Counted from the first letter of the stretch, positions 1 through 11,085 are shown. The stretch: 64,000 nucleotides of DNA from Anagrus nilaparvatae (GCA_022575985.1 JAKSXM010000137.1:24570001-24634000); one strand, 5' to 3'. Made by a program: numbers and translations. The notes: generated from the letters alone by a model not told the origin.

Positions 1-3000
1 TGACTTCAAATTGGCCATTGCATGTTGAAAAGCTGTTAACTACTACATTTTTTGTTTAAAAAAATAAAAGGAAAAAATTTTTTCAAAAATGATGTTTTAT
101 ATTTATTGAAGTACAAAGCACCCCATCCTAGTGTAAATAAATAAAAATTTACATTTCATTTTGCAATAGTAGTTGTACTGAATATTCACTTGCATAAAAA
201 CTGCATTCAAAACTTTTAAATATTTTTCAATGAAAGTATTTAAAATAAATGTTTGAAAATTTTTACGTATCATAGAAAGTTTTGAAGAAAAAGTTTTGTT
301 TTTAAATAATAGATTGTAAAGGAAGTTGAATGCAATGGAGTTTTTGTAACTTTAACTTATTGAAATTTATCTTAAACTTTTCGAACTGCGTTTCAGATTT
401 TAAATTTAAGTTTTTAAACTGGTTTTCCAAATTTAAAAATCAGTTAGCTTCATATCTGATTTTAATTATCTACCAAATTTACTGCTTTTCATAATTCTTA
501 GGAATTAAGTTTTTGACTAGCTTGTTTAATTGAAAAAATATAATTTGGAAAAAATAATTAAAAACCATTAGCTATAGAAACAATATTTAAACAGCAGTAA
601 CCAAGGAGCTTATCAGCACCCAAGCATCAGATAATATCCCTCTTTCCTATACTATTTTTTTTTTCTATAAAAATTGGCTTTTCAAAATTTAAAGCACGTT
701 TTAGTACAACCCCGAGCTTTAAAAAAGCAATAGCGAACATTTAACATGTAACGGTTGATTTTCGTCGATTTGTATATCAGTTCAGCTCTACTATCTTCTC
801 TTATTTATTGTTCACAAGCAGAACGAAATTTAAAAGTTTTAAGAGCTTACGAAAATTAATTTATTTTTTTAATATAAATTATTTATGGTTCTTATCTCAT
901 ATTACCCTTAATTCCTGCACATAAAAATTTTTTTTACTTTATTTTTGTAATATTATAAAAGATTTTAAAATTATTAAAATAAATATTTACTGTATTGGAT
1001 GTACATTAGACTTTGGGTTACTTTAGCTTGCAGAGGGTCTTGACTGCCAATTGTCAGGAGGTTGTAAATATGATAAAATTTTTGGAATAACACTAATATG
1101 CTAGTTCAAAAATATTAGATAGGATCGATTACAGACCTGTTCTGATTGGGTTAAGAATTCAAATACCAAACGTTAAAATTTAATAAAAACCAAAAAAATC
1201 CAAAGTCTAATGTATATATGAAAGAATTTCATAAAGTATTTTAATATATACAAGGTTTCCAAGCGCAAGCATGATAAAAAAAGGATGGAATAATATATAA
1301 GGCCAAGCCAAAAGCTTGAGAATTTAAGGCTTCCATAATCCATTTGCAAAAAAAAAAAGAAAGCTTCAGGTTCATAGTACCATTTGAAAGATACGTTCAA
1401 AAAAAAAAAATTGACTTAGTCACGTTAACACACTCATACGTGAAGGAAGCATAAGCTTTCACACTGTCAAGTAGAATTTAACTTTGTTAAACACAGGCGT
1501 TATAATGTCATTTATACATTAAGTCTTAACAAAAGTTTAACAACGTCTTGTCTGTCTCCTTTGATTCGTCATATTTTAAATGATTGATGCTTGGTTTCCT
1601 TAAAAATATATATAAAAAACCAAGTAAATTATGTTATCTTTTGAATAAAGTGTAGGCACATTCAGAGGAACAATAAGAATAGAGCGAATGTTAATTTGTC
1701 GATTTAGTATTATAATCTGACCTGGCAAGTTGCCACATCTTATGCACAGAGCTTTTAGAGATAAAATTTTCTCTTGTTTCATTTATATAATTAATACAAT
1801 AGATCATATTAATTTACATCGTGCTTATAAAGAAATTTTAATTGTTATGCAAACAATTTTCGATTTAATTATTATTTCAATTACTATAAATGTTAAGGAG
1901 TTTAGTAAAATCACTTTTCTATATTACACGTACGAAACTAAAGCTTTTCTATTGATTTTCTCAAACTATTCGTAATTGACATATCAATACAATACGGTTA
2001 CCTGGTTACCGTATTACTATACTTTGCATTTCAATGCGCTTAATTTTATCTCTATAGAAATATTAAATCTAGCCACAAAGCCAGTTAAATGACTTGAAGA
2101 AATATTTTCAGTAATTTGAAAGCTACTGAAAACATAAATATGGGAGTTAATTATTTTAATATGAATAATTTAGTCGATATATTGAGCTAATAATTGTTGG
2201 ATATTTCGTCTCTGGATAAATAGTGTGAGGCTCCTCAGTACGATATACGATTACCCTTCCGCAGATACCCATAAATAATAATTTTTGTATAAAACAAACC
2301 CTTGAAAAGAAAATAAAGAATGGTCCAAATCATTACTAAAATAGGAAAAATTCAATTTTTACACTTGGGCCAAAAAAGGTCTCCCATGTGATTTCTGGTC
2401 ACTCAAATATCTACAAAATTCAATCAATTTTATAGATGATTATACAGAATTTTTAGGTTAAGAACAAATAAAAAATTAATTTTAAAAAATAATTATTTTA
2501 CAAAACAATTAAAGTATAAAATATATAAATATATGAGGAAACATTTGTGCCAATCAAAATGTTTATTATTTTGAGAGTTTTGAAAATAATTGAAATTTCA
2601 AATAATTGCCTGTTATAAATCAATATCACTAATGATAACGTATAATTTTTGATTTAGAAATGAAATAAAATTTGAAAAATAGAAGTAAAATTACATGAAA
2701 AATGAGCATAATTAAAAAATTCCGAACAAAAGATGTTTTTAATGTGTGCGAAAGACGTGAGCTTTTTAGGTATACGTGTGTCTAGAAATTTTCCCTGTTA
2801 TAAACCTAAAACTGCTCTTTACACATTATACTTTTTGTTAGCAACAAAAGAGACAAGAGACACAAGTAAAATAATATAAAGTGTAATTTCAACTGATGAG
2901 CGCATAGAAAATGACAATTTTAAAACTAGTTTTACTTCATTGTTTGGTACTTTAGTATTTTATACTTCTCCTGGTTTTAGAACTCTTTTTCTTCATTTTT

Positions 3001-3570
3001 ATTGTCTTTTATTATATTTTATGAGCACAGAGTCATGCAGGTTTAGCCTCTCTATAATTAAATAATACAGGCCAAAATGAAATTTTATTCAGCATTGATA
3101 AAGAGAAAAAATGATAATGTTATTAATATGTATATTGTTTTGAGGTGATAGTGCATGTAAAATTCTACTTACAATCTAGGTATACAATAAACATTCATAT
3201 ATAAAATAATAATATCCTTTATCAGTACAATAAAACTAGGTCACTGCTTCAAACAGACACTTGTAATAATTTAACCAAAAATTATTCTGTAGGTATTGTG
3301 TAATTTCCAAAAAATAAAATTAATAATTCACAACTGATGTGTGGCATTCTAAATTTTTGTAACCTCGATATTTATAATATATTTATAACAATAAAAGCTG
3401 TTCTAGTAGGGCTGTTAATCATTTAATTAATTCAAGTAAAATAAAGTTAACAATAAATTTATGCTGAAAAGGTTTAAGAGGTATTTCATTTCTCAAAGCA
3501 AATGTATATGCTTGAAACTGGTGTCAAAAAATTGGAAACAACTTTTCAACTGAAGCAGTCTTTAGAAATC
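1..3570. other. gene-poor AT-rich region
   Basis: No convincing coding sequence was seen. Open frames here are short, rich in F/I/K/L/Y and have no recognisable domain. The only structure noted is a perfect 15-bp inverted repeat (TACATTAGACTTTGG at 1002-1016 and its complement at 1200-1214), possibly the ends of a small old MITE, and a single 25-bp arm near 2311 related to the hairpin element at 5131-5218. Confidence 0.6.
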
Positions 3571-3599
3571 CCAAGAACAACAAATAACAAAAAAGGTAA

Positions 3600-4053
3600 A
3601 CAAAGTGCTTTATTGTCTCAAAACTATTAGGCCTTGTACTTCTCAAGCACTACGTAAATGAGTAGTAGAATCCCTCGTCGTTCCTCATCTGGACTACTGC
3701 AATGTAGCGTACTCAAATATTACTGATGAACTGGGTGTCCGATTGCAAAGATTAGCTTAGCTTCTAATTCTAGTATTAAATATATGGTTTGCGAAGAAAA
3801 AAAAACAAATTATTTTTTTCAGAAGGAAATTACGTTGGATGACTAGGTCAACACGCACTGATTACTTTGCCTCCTTAATATTTTAAAGATTGGTGCAAAT
3901 GAGGGAACTCCCTTTTCTCTTATCACTTTTTAAACCCTATAAAAAAGATAAGCCAGAACGTGGACCTCGTAAGGATCTTGACATACCTTCCACAGGGACA
4001 GCAGACTGGGGCCTCTACTCATTGCATGTAAAGTATGCCCATTTATGGAACAT
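3600..4053 (+). pseudogene. non-LTR retrotransposon ORF2 remnant, 5' piece
   Basis: Translation in shifting frames gives the region downstream of a non-LTR reverse transcriptase domain: VESLVVPHLDYCNVAYSN near 3668-3722, then RKLRWMTRSTRTDYFASL, then PPFLLSLFKPYKKDKPERG and DIPSTGTADWGLYSLHV up to HLWN at 4053. The PHLDYCN block is a known signature of jockey/CR1-type elements C-terminal to the polymerase. Frameshifts and stops show it is dead. The frame breaks at 4053 and resumes at 7036, so the element was split by the insertion between them. Clade assignment within non-LTR elements is tentative. Confidence 0.8.
4046..4053. repeat. target-site duplication, left copy (TGGAACAT)
   Basis: TGGAACAT occurs here and again at 7036-7043, flanking the 4054-7035 insertion. 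In both places it reads as Trp-Asn in the same frame of the interrupted retrotransposon, as expected of a duplicated target site. Confidence 0.7.
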
Positions 4054-4149
4054 TAGGGTGCAGTGAAAAAAAAAACGTATTTTCGAGACGCTGGCATCTT
4101 AAAGTTACTTTTTTGGGTAGAAGATGTACAAGCCTGATTTCAAACCCCG

Positions 4150-4590
4150 AAATTTACGGTGAAAATCGCTCAATTCAGTTACTTTAAAAATTTTTTTTTT
4201 CTGAAAATAAATATTTTTTAAAAATATTAAGATTCGCTCAGCCATAATTTCAAAATAATGATTTAAGAAGCCTACATAACCTCAAAACTGACGTTTTTGG
4301 TATCCAAAATGGCGCAATTCGGGTACTATAATAAATTTTTTTTTCTGAAAGTTAATATTTTTTAAAAATATTAAGATTCGCTCAGCCAGAATTTCAAAAT
4401 AATGATTTACGAAGCCTACATAATCTCAAAACTGACGTTTTTGGTATACAAAATAACGCGATTCGGGTACTTTACTAAATTTTTTTTTTCTAAAAGTTAA
4501 TATTTTTTAATAACATTAAAATTCCCTCAGCCAGAATTTCAAAATAATGATTTACAAAGCCTACATAATCTCAAAACTGACGTATTTGGT
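4150..4590. repeat. 144-bp tandem repeat, about 3 copies
   Basis: The string ATTCGCTCAGCC (ATTCCCTCAGCC in the last copy) starts at about 4232, 4376 and 4520, exactly 144 bp apart. Between them lie shared segments such as AAAACTGACGTTTTTGGTAT and AAAATAATGATTTA. A weaker partial unit precedes the first copy. The array ends where the reverse transcriptase remnant begins. Confidence 0.85.
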
Positions 4591-4594
4591 ATGC

Positions 4595-5395
4595 CGCATG
4601 TGGCGTTATGAAAGAAGAGGAGGCTGGCCGTATATTTGACGGACTTTTCCCTACCCACCATGAGTGGGAGGAAGAAAATTACTTTTTTAGAAAAACAAGA
4701 AGAGGATATACCCGAATTCACCGTGAAGGAGCTTGTAACAGCAGTAGTCTCGCTCAAAAATGGTAAAGCACCAGGACCTGATGGAATACCCACTGAGATT
4801 CTGAAGATAGCCACGTACAAGTTTCCGCAACTTATCCTGTGTATGTAAAATACTTATGGCTTATGTACAATACGGGTTCCACCGAGGGAAGTCAACTATT
4901 GATCTCATAAGCAGTATCACCCGTGTCATTGAGAATGCACAGACAGACAATTACTACTCTAGAAAAATTATCCAACTAGTGACTCTCCATGTGAAGAATG
5001 CCTTTAAATTAGCAAGATGGAGCATTTTCATGGAAGGCCTAAGGAACTTCCAGGTACGAAAATATCTGCGAAGAATCATCAGCAGTTACCTGAGCGATCG
5101 AGAATAGTATATTTACGGCTCGAGTCCAGAAAAGTAAAGAATGGCCCAAATCGCACGTAAATTACCTTCCGAGGCGAACCCGAGGATGGTAAACCGCGAT
5201 TTGGGTCATTCCTTATTTATGGACAACGGTCGTATAACATTTTTCGTATCTGTGGCGAGAAAATACTTTCTCGACGCAGACCAGAAAATATAATTTGAGA
5301 CTGCTCAAGGAACAAGATTGAGGAGAGTACATGCAGTAGTAAATCAAGAATCGGTCCTTGGGCCGGATCTACGGAACATCATGTACGTTCAGGTA
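4595..5395 (+). pseudogene. non-LTR reverse transcriptase remnant (R1-like)
   Basis: Frames give, in order, GRIFDGLFPTHHEW, a frameshift, IPEFTVKELVTAVVSLKNG followed by KAPGPDGIPTEIL (~4710-4805), YGFHRGKSTIDLISSITRVI (~4868-4930), and after a break QESVLGPDLRNIMYV (~5349-5393). KAPGPDG, the YGFRxGxSTxDAI-like block and the QGSVLGPDLWN-like block are the ordered motifs of a non-LTR polymerase. The YADD catalytic block is absent because the sequence stops at the inverted array. Frameshifts, stops and a nested MITE at 5131-5218 make it non-functional. Confidence 0.85.
5131..5218. mobile_element. 88-bp hairpin MITE inside the RT remnant
   Basis: The arm GAATGGCCCAAATCGC at 5139-5154 is matched by its complement GCGATTTGGGTCATTC at 5196-5211 with one mismatch. 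Pairing extends outward (AAGTAAA / TTATTT) and partly inward (TACCTTCCGAGG / CCGAGGATGGTA), so nearly the whole element folds on itself. It separates two in-order blocks of the reverse transcriptase, so it inserted after the retroelement. A related single arm lies near 2311-2335. Confidence 0.75.
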
Positions 5396-7035
5396 CTTAG
5401 GCTCTAACACCGTTTTTAAAAGTATCTAATACCGGTTTCCGATGTATGAAGTTGCTAGAAGAGCTTCGTGAAGCATCGTACCTCAATTTCCGATTTAAAA
5501 AGTAGCAAACACAGTTTTCCAAAGTATTTAACACCATTTTCCGTAGTCTGAAGTTGCAAGAAGAGCTTTTTGAAGCAGCCTACCTAAATTTCCGATTTAA
5601 AGAGTATCTAACACCAGTTTTCCAAAGTATCTAACACCGTTTTCCGAAGTCTGAAGATGCTAGAAGAGCTTCTTGAAGCATCCTACCTGAATTTCTGATT
5701 TAATAAGTAGCTAACACCAGTTTTACAAAAAAACATACACCGGTTTCCGAAGTATGAAGTTGCTAGAAGAGCTTCTTGAAGCATCTTACCTCAATTTCCG
5801 ACTTAAAAAGTAGCTAACACCGTTTTCAAAAGTCTGAAATTACTAAAAGAGCTTCTGTAAGCATCCTACCTCAACTTACGATTTAAAGAGTAGCTAACAT
5901 CGTTTTCCAATGTATCTAACACCATTTTCCAAAGTCTAAAGTTTCTAGTAGAGCTTCTTGAAGCATCCTACCTCAATTTCCAATTTAAAGAGTAGCTAAC
6001 ACTGTTTTCCAAAGTATCTAACACCGTTTTCCGACGTATGAAGTTGCTCGAAGAGCTTTTTGAAGCATCCTACCTCAATATCCGTTTATTCAATAGCTAA
6101 TACCGTTTTCCGAAGTCTAAAGTTACTATAAGAGCTTCTTGAAGCATCCTACCTCAATTTCCGATTTAAAAAGTCGCTAACACTGTTTTCCGAAGTAACT
6201 AACACTGTTTTTGAAATATGATGTTGCTCGAAGAGCTTTTTGAAGCAACCTACCTCAAATTGCGATGTTAGTTACTTTGAAAAACATTGTTAGGTACTTT
6301 TTAAATCGGAAATTGAGGTAGGATGCTTCATAAAGCTCTTTGAGCAACTTCATACTTTGAAAAACGGTTTTAGCTACTTTTGAAAGTGGAATTTGAGGTA
6401 GGATGCTTCAAGAAGCTCTTCTAGCAACTTAAGACTTCGGAAAACGGTGTTAGATACTTTAAAAACGGTTTTAGGTACTTTTTAAATCGGAAGTTGAGGT
6501 AGGATGCTTCATAAAGCTCTTTGAGCAACTTCATACTTTGAAAAACGGTTTTAGCTACTTTTTAAAGCGGAATTTGAGGTCGGATGCTTCAAGAAGCTCT
6601 TCTAGCAACTTCAGACTTCGGAAAACGGTGTTAGATACTTTTGAAAACAGTGTTAGCGACTTTTTAAATCGAAAATTTAGAGGTATGCTGCTTCAAAAGC
6701 TCTTCTAGCAACTACAGACTTCGGAAAACGGTGTTAGATACTTTTGAAAAAGGTGTTAGGTACTTTTTAAAGCGGAATTTAAGGTAGGATGCTTCAAGAA
6801 GCTCTTCTAGCAACTTCAAACTTCGGAAAACGATGTTAGATACTTTGGAAAAAGGTGTTAGCTACTTTATAAATTGGAATTTGAGGTAGGATGCTTCAAG
6901 AAGCTATTCTAGCAACTTAGACTTCAGAAAACGGTGTTAGCTAGTTTTTAAATTGGAAATTGAGGTAGCATGGGAAAATTGTGTTAGCTACTTTTGAAAT
7001 CGTAATTTGAGGTAGGATGCTTCAAAAAGCTTTTC
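5396..7035. repeat. inverted array of ~102-bp tandem units
   Basis: The left half has nine units recognised by the GAGCTTCTTGAAGCATCCTA core, starting near 5461, 5563, 5666, 5769, 5849, 5951, 6053, 6132 and 6233 (steps of about 102 or 80 bp). Near 6255-6290 the orientation flips, and eight complementary units (TAGGATGCTTCAAGAAGCTC type) run to about 7029. Each unit also carries CTAACACCGTTTTCCGAAGT. The core is itself self-complementary (GAAGAGCTTCTTGAAGC). A transcript would fold into a ~0.8 kb hairpin with imperfect pairing. No coding potential was seen. Confidence 0.9.
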
Positions 7036-7043
7036 TGGAACAT
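7036..7043. repeat. target-site duplication, right copy (TGGAACAT)
   Basis: Second copy of the 8-bp duplication at 4046-4053. It marks the right edge of the composite insertion. Confidence 0.7.
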
Positions 7044-7129
7044 GCTTCCTCCCTGTAGACGTGACCTACCATCTTACTCATATTTTAAGAAAGCAGTAAT
7101 TCAATATCTCTATAAATTAGATGATTGAT
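7036..7129 (+). pseudogene. non-LTR retrotransposon ORF2 remnant, 3' piece
   Basis: In one frame this reads WNMLPPCRRDLPSYSYFKK and continues to a TGA after KLDD. The RDLPSYSYFKK block is the usual extreme C-terminus of the same type of non-LTR ORF2 that breaks off at 4053 with HLWN. The duplicated Trp-Asn codons are the target-site duplication. Confidence 0.75.
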
Positions 7130-9329
7130 AATTTGTACTAACTATTAATAACTTTTGACTTGTTAACATTGATTGACTGATTAAATTATTGACTGATTTA
7201 CTGACTGACAATGAGTGATTGTTGTTATTGAATTATTAAATAAATGATTTTATTGTAAACTTTGTTACTTATTATTAAATAATTTTCTCTTATTTTTTTA
7301 CTATATTTTTTTATGAAAATTATGTAATTTAATTTTAGTTTTAGACTAAACATATTGTAAATAATTGTTAGAATTATCTAGATATTTTATTTATTTATTA
7401 TTTTTATATTCATTCAAAATATTGACTATTTATATATAAAATATGTTGAAAGAAAGTACTATTTTTGTACTTACAAAATAAAGATCTATATTATTACTAT
7501 AGTTTAGTTAACTTACTAAAACTAAATCATTTTTAGCGTTTAATAATAAAAATAATAGTTAAAGATCCAGACCTGCACTATAAAAGTATAAATTTAAATA
7601 AGAAAAATATTTAAGAAAAAGTCAAAAAAGAAAAACTGTCATTTTACATTTCCCAAGTGTGCTACTTTTTATAAAAGTTAAATTCTTAAAAAACATAAGA
7701 AATATGTCAAAAAAATTTATTCTCATCATAAATGCATACTTTTATTTTCTGACACAATTATAAAAATAAAAAATAACAAATTTGCAACTTCGAACTTTGT
7801 GTTTTGAAAGTTTGAATAAATAAGAGATCTAATTTTAATTAATCTAATTTTCATTTCATTTTATACATAAATTTATATATATATATTTATATATAAAACC
7901 ACTTACCTACTCATATTTATTATCTCTTACCAACATGTTTACTGTGTATATAAAAGTAATTTCAAACTTAAGCCACAAAATTTTAAGCTATCTTTATATT
8001 ATTATGTGATAATATGATTCCCAAGTGAAATTAAATTTATATATGTTTTAGCAAATATTTTATTCAAAAAAGTAATTTTTAATTAAAACTTATAATTATT
8101 TAAGAATGTATCAACGATCCCATTTTTAAAGAACATTAAAATATACAAATTTAAAATCCCGCCTTTAATTAATCTGCAGTCATTGTTTAGAATTTTTTTT
8201 TTTTAGTATTATTATCTAAGTTTAGCATTGTCGTCGTCGTATTCAATTTAAAAATAAATGTCTATGTAATTTCTTTTTTCTACTCTATAGTATTAATGTT
8301 TTATGTAATCAATATAAACTTAGTTGTATGACGTGAAACTTAATATCTTAAACGCTCAATCGATGTATTAAATATTTAATTTATTAATTAGTTTTATTCT
8401 AGTAAATATATTACATTTTTAAAATTTAACTTTTGTGTGTGTTTAATCGAATAATTTTTTTTATTTTAAGTGTCCTCTGTAGAGGGCAGAATGTTTCATA
8501 ATTGTTTTATCAAATTTATAATTTTTTGGTGATTTAAATTTTGAAATTGTTATAAATAAATCAACGTTAGAATATCTATTAAACAATAATTTTGATTTTC
8601 AAATTCTGCTAAGACAATTTCAGATATTTTAGTATAAATAAAAATAAAAAGATTTTTTTGTTTGTCTTTTATACTGGTACTCTTGTCATTTATCAATGTC
8701 TAACTGTTGATAAATTTGCTTTAACATCTCACTTTCTAAACAAATCCTTAAGGTACGTTTTTATATAATGTTTATACACTAAAAAATGTCTTGAATGTCT
8801 TTTTTAAATCTTTAAATTTAAAAGAAATAAAGAAATTTCATTCTACGTAAAATACTTTCACATTTAACTGGTATTTATGGAATGTGAGTTTTATTTATTC
8901 ACTTTGACCTAAGAGATATTTAGATATTTTAAATTTAATTTTATCAACCTGCCGATTATCACTTTCAGTTTACGTTTAGTTTTTTCTTTTTTTTTTATTA
9001 AAATTAAAATTGTTGTAATCGCCCATAATTTACTATTTATTTATGAATAGTTATTTTTTAATGACCAATACTCGGCAGGTTTTATTATTTTTTTTTTCTT
9101 TAAGGAATGCGTTGCCAAGTGCATTGTGGAAAGTTAGTCACGTTTCACAGAATCATTTTAAATGTTTAGTTATCCCGTTGATAATGATTTGGTCCTTCGA
9201 GCCGGATAGATTTAATAATTATTTGCCCCGGGTTGCCATCAAGAATAGTTTTTAAACTACCTTGCTATTTATACTAAAATTCCAAGGCAATAATAATTAT
9301 TTGTTTACTTATTTTATTTTATTTTTCAG
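7130..9329. other. non-coding AT-rich region upstream of the F-box gene
   Basis: Long A/T runs, no open frame with recognisable similarity. The distal part probably holds the promoter and non-coding first exon of the F-box gene, because that gene's coding exon is preceded by a splice acceptor at 9328-9329, but I cannot place the first exon. Confidence 0.5.
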
Positions 9330-9375
9330 GAGCAGAAGCTAGATATTACATTTATCAACGAAATAGAAAATCATA
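9330..9375 (+). other. 5' UTR part of the F-box coding exon
   Basis: A pyrimidine-rich tract ending in TTTTTCAG (AG at 9328-9329) looks like a splice acceptor. The 46 bp from there to the ATG at 9376 would be 5' UTR, implying an upstream non-coding exon. Confidence 0.5.
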
Positions 9376-11037
9376 ATGGAAGATTTCGATGAAAAGATAT
9401 TAGAAAACATATTTATATTTTTACCAATAAGTGATCGAATAAGAATTGAAAGAGTGTGTAAAAAATGGCAAAAAGTATCAAAATTATCATGGAGAACGCA
9501 CAAAAATTTAAATTTATCGAATGATAAATGGGGTTTAAAACCAACGGGCCAAAAACATAAAATAAAAAATGTTAATTCAATAATGTTACGTTCTGCATTA
9601 GTAAGGTGTGGTGGTTACTTAAATACAATTGACGTAATGAACATTGAAGAACACGTACATGGTGGATTGATAATCGATGATAATTATGAGCTATCAAATG
9701 TTAGTAATGTACTAGGCTTAGTAGCATCGTATTGTCCAAATGCACGATCGATAAAATCACCAGTACATGAAGTATTCGCTAGTATTGGTATCAAAGAATT
9801 ATCACGTAATTGTAAATTTATCAGAGAATTATTAATTAAAAATGATAAAACAGTTTACTTTAATTCAACAGTCTATTTTGATAATGAGTTAAAATCAGTA
9901 TTTTTAAACAATAAATATTTATCATCGTTAAATATCAATTTACGAATCAATGGCGATTGTTTATTAAATTTACCATTTGATAAAATCAATACGCTAATAT
10001 TAAACGATTATATTGATAATGATAATTTAATAGAAATAATACCAAAATTAACAAATTTAAAAAATTTTTATTACTCAACAGAAAAAAAAGATATAATTAA
10101 AATAATTATTTCATTACAAAATGTTAAAAATTTAGAAGAATTGAGTTTAATCAATACTAAAGAGTATAATATTGATAATATTGATTTAGAGTTAGGTAAA
10201 TTATTAACCAACAATACGAATATTAAATTATTAACATTGAAATACTTGAATTTTACAGGCAAATGTTTATTGAACTTAAATGATATGAAATTACAAGAAT
10301 TAAATATCATAAAATGTACCCAATTGAATCCATATTACATGACTTTATGTTTTCCAAAATTTCTAAATTTATCTAAAGTTACATTTTATAATAATCATTA
10401 TGTAACGAATGATAAAATAATAAATTCTATACAGTTGTTAAAAAATTTAAAAAAATTAAATTTTTATCATAAAAATAATACAAATTTTAATTTTTTAGAT
10501 TTAATAGCTTTAGAAAAAAATTTAGAAGAATTGGTATTAAAATATTTGTACATTGCTGATATAAATAACGATGTTTTTGATATTATCGGTAAATCATTTA
10601 ATAATTTATTGTACGTTAATTTAGAATCATCGAATATCAATAATTATGGCTTAAAGGCAATAACGAATATTAGAAAATTAGAAAGATTAAATGTATCAAA
10701 TTGTCAGCAAATTAATGATTCTGGTTTTAATGATAATATGATTAATATCAAAGAATTCATTTGTTCCTTTTGTAACAATGTAACGACTAATTTATTGAAA
10801 AATATTATTGATAAAGCGAGTAATTTAGAATTGTTACATTTGTGTTGTTGTAAAGAAATCATTATCAATGATCTGATTAATTATGCTATTGATAGTACTA
10901 AAAATAGGGAAAATAATATTATTTTAAAAATTATTTGTCAATTTAGTAAAATTGATTTTAATCAAATTAATGACGTTTCGCCATTTTTACAATTGATACC
11001 TGTCGATGATAATCATTGTTTTAGCTTAAGAAGGTAA
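9376..11037 (+). CDS. F-box and leucine-rich-repeat protein (FBXL-like)
   Basis: A 553-residue uninterrupted frame. Residues ~1-45 form an F-box: an acidic start (MEDFDEKILENIFIFLPISD) followed by RIRIERVCKKWQKVSKLSWR, with the conserved VCKxW pattern. Residues ~100-520 hold degenerate leucine-rich repeats with Asn/Cys positions typical of FBXL or AMN1-type repeats (LERLNVSNCQQINDSGF; LELLHLCCCKEIIINDL). F-box proteins usually bind Skp1 and recruit substrates to an SCF ubiquitin ligase. The substrate here cannot be told. The protein is unusually rich in Asn, Ile, Leu and Lys, reflecting the local AT bias. The start is the first ATG after the upstream acceptor. The coding region lacks introns, unlike the other genes in the window, so a retrocopy origin is possible. 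An AATAAA lies 43 bp past the stop. Confidence 0.85.
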   Translation: MEDFDEKILENIFIFLPISDRIRIERVCKKWQKVSKLSWRTHKNLNLSNDKWGLKPTGQKHKIKNVNSIMLRSALVRCGGYLNTIDVMNIEEHVHGGLIIDDNYELSNVSNVLGLVASYCPNARSIKSPVHEVFASIGIKELSRNCKFIRELLIKNDKTVYFNSTVYFDNELKSVFLNNKYLSSLNINLRINGDCLLNLPFDKINTLILNDYIDNDNLIEIIPKLTNLKNFYYSTEKKDIIKIIISLQNVKNLEELSLINTKEYNIDNIDLELGKLLTNNTNIKLLTLKYLNFTGKCLLNLNDMKLQELNIIKCTQLNPYYMTLCFPKFLNLSKVTFYNNHYVTNDKIINSIQLLKNLKKLNFYHKNNTNFNFLDLIALEKNLEELVLKYLYIADINNDVFDIIGKSFNNLLYVNLESSNINNYGLKAITNIRKLERLNVSNCQQINDSGFNDNMINIKEFICSFCNNVTTNLLKNIIDKASNLELLHLCCCKEIIINDLINYAIDSTKNRENNIILKIICQFSKIDFNQINDVSPFLQLIPVDDNHCFSLRR

Positions 11038-11079
11038 TGATAATAATGATACTTTATTTTGTTAATCATATGTCATACA

Positions 11080-11085
11080 AATAAA
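11080..11085 (+). terminator. polyadenylation signal of the F-box gene
   Basis: AATAAA 43 bp downstream of the stop codon, followed by T-rich sequence. Confidence 0.5.

Larger units (their letters stand above)
4054..7035. mobile_element. composite ~3 kb insertion inside a dead non-LTR element
   Basis: This block interrupts the retrotransposon frame and is bounded by an exact 8-bp duplication. It contains, in order, a leader starting TAGGGTGCAGTG, three and a partial copies of a 144-bp repeat, a reverse transcriptase remnant with a nested hairpin MITE, and an inverted array of ~102-bp units. An 8-bp duplication and a TAGGG start fit hAT-like or P-like DNA transposons, but the right end does not mirror the left, so the superfamily is unresolved. 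No transposase was recognised. Confidence 0.6.

Noticed and set aside
1600..1975. Overlapping open frames on both strands (60 and 81 codons)
   Set aside because: Low-complexity I/F/N-rich translations with no domain, splice context or recognisable similarity.
5396..7035. CRISPR array
   Set aside because: Units are contiguous, degenerate and inverted at mid-array, without unique spacers, in eukaryotic DNA.
9043..9255. 70-codon frame upstream of the F-box gene
   Set aside because: No domain and not linked in frame to the F-box ORF; it probably lies in intron or upstream flank.
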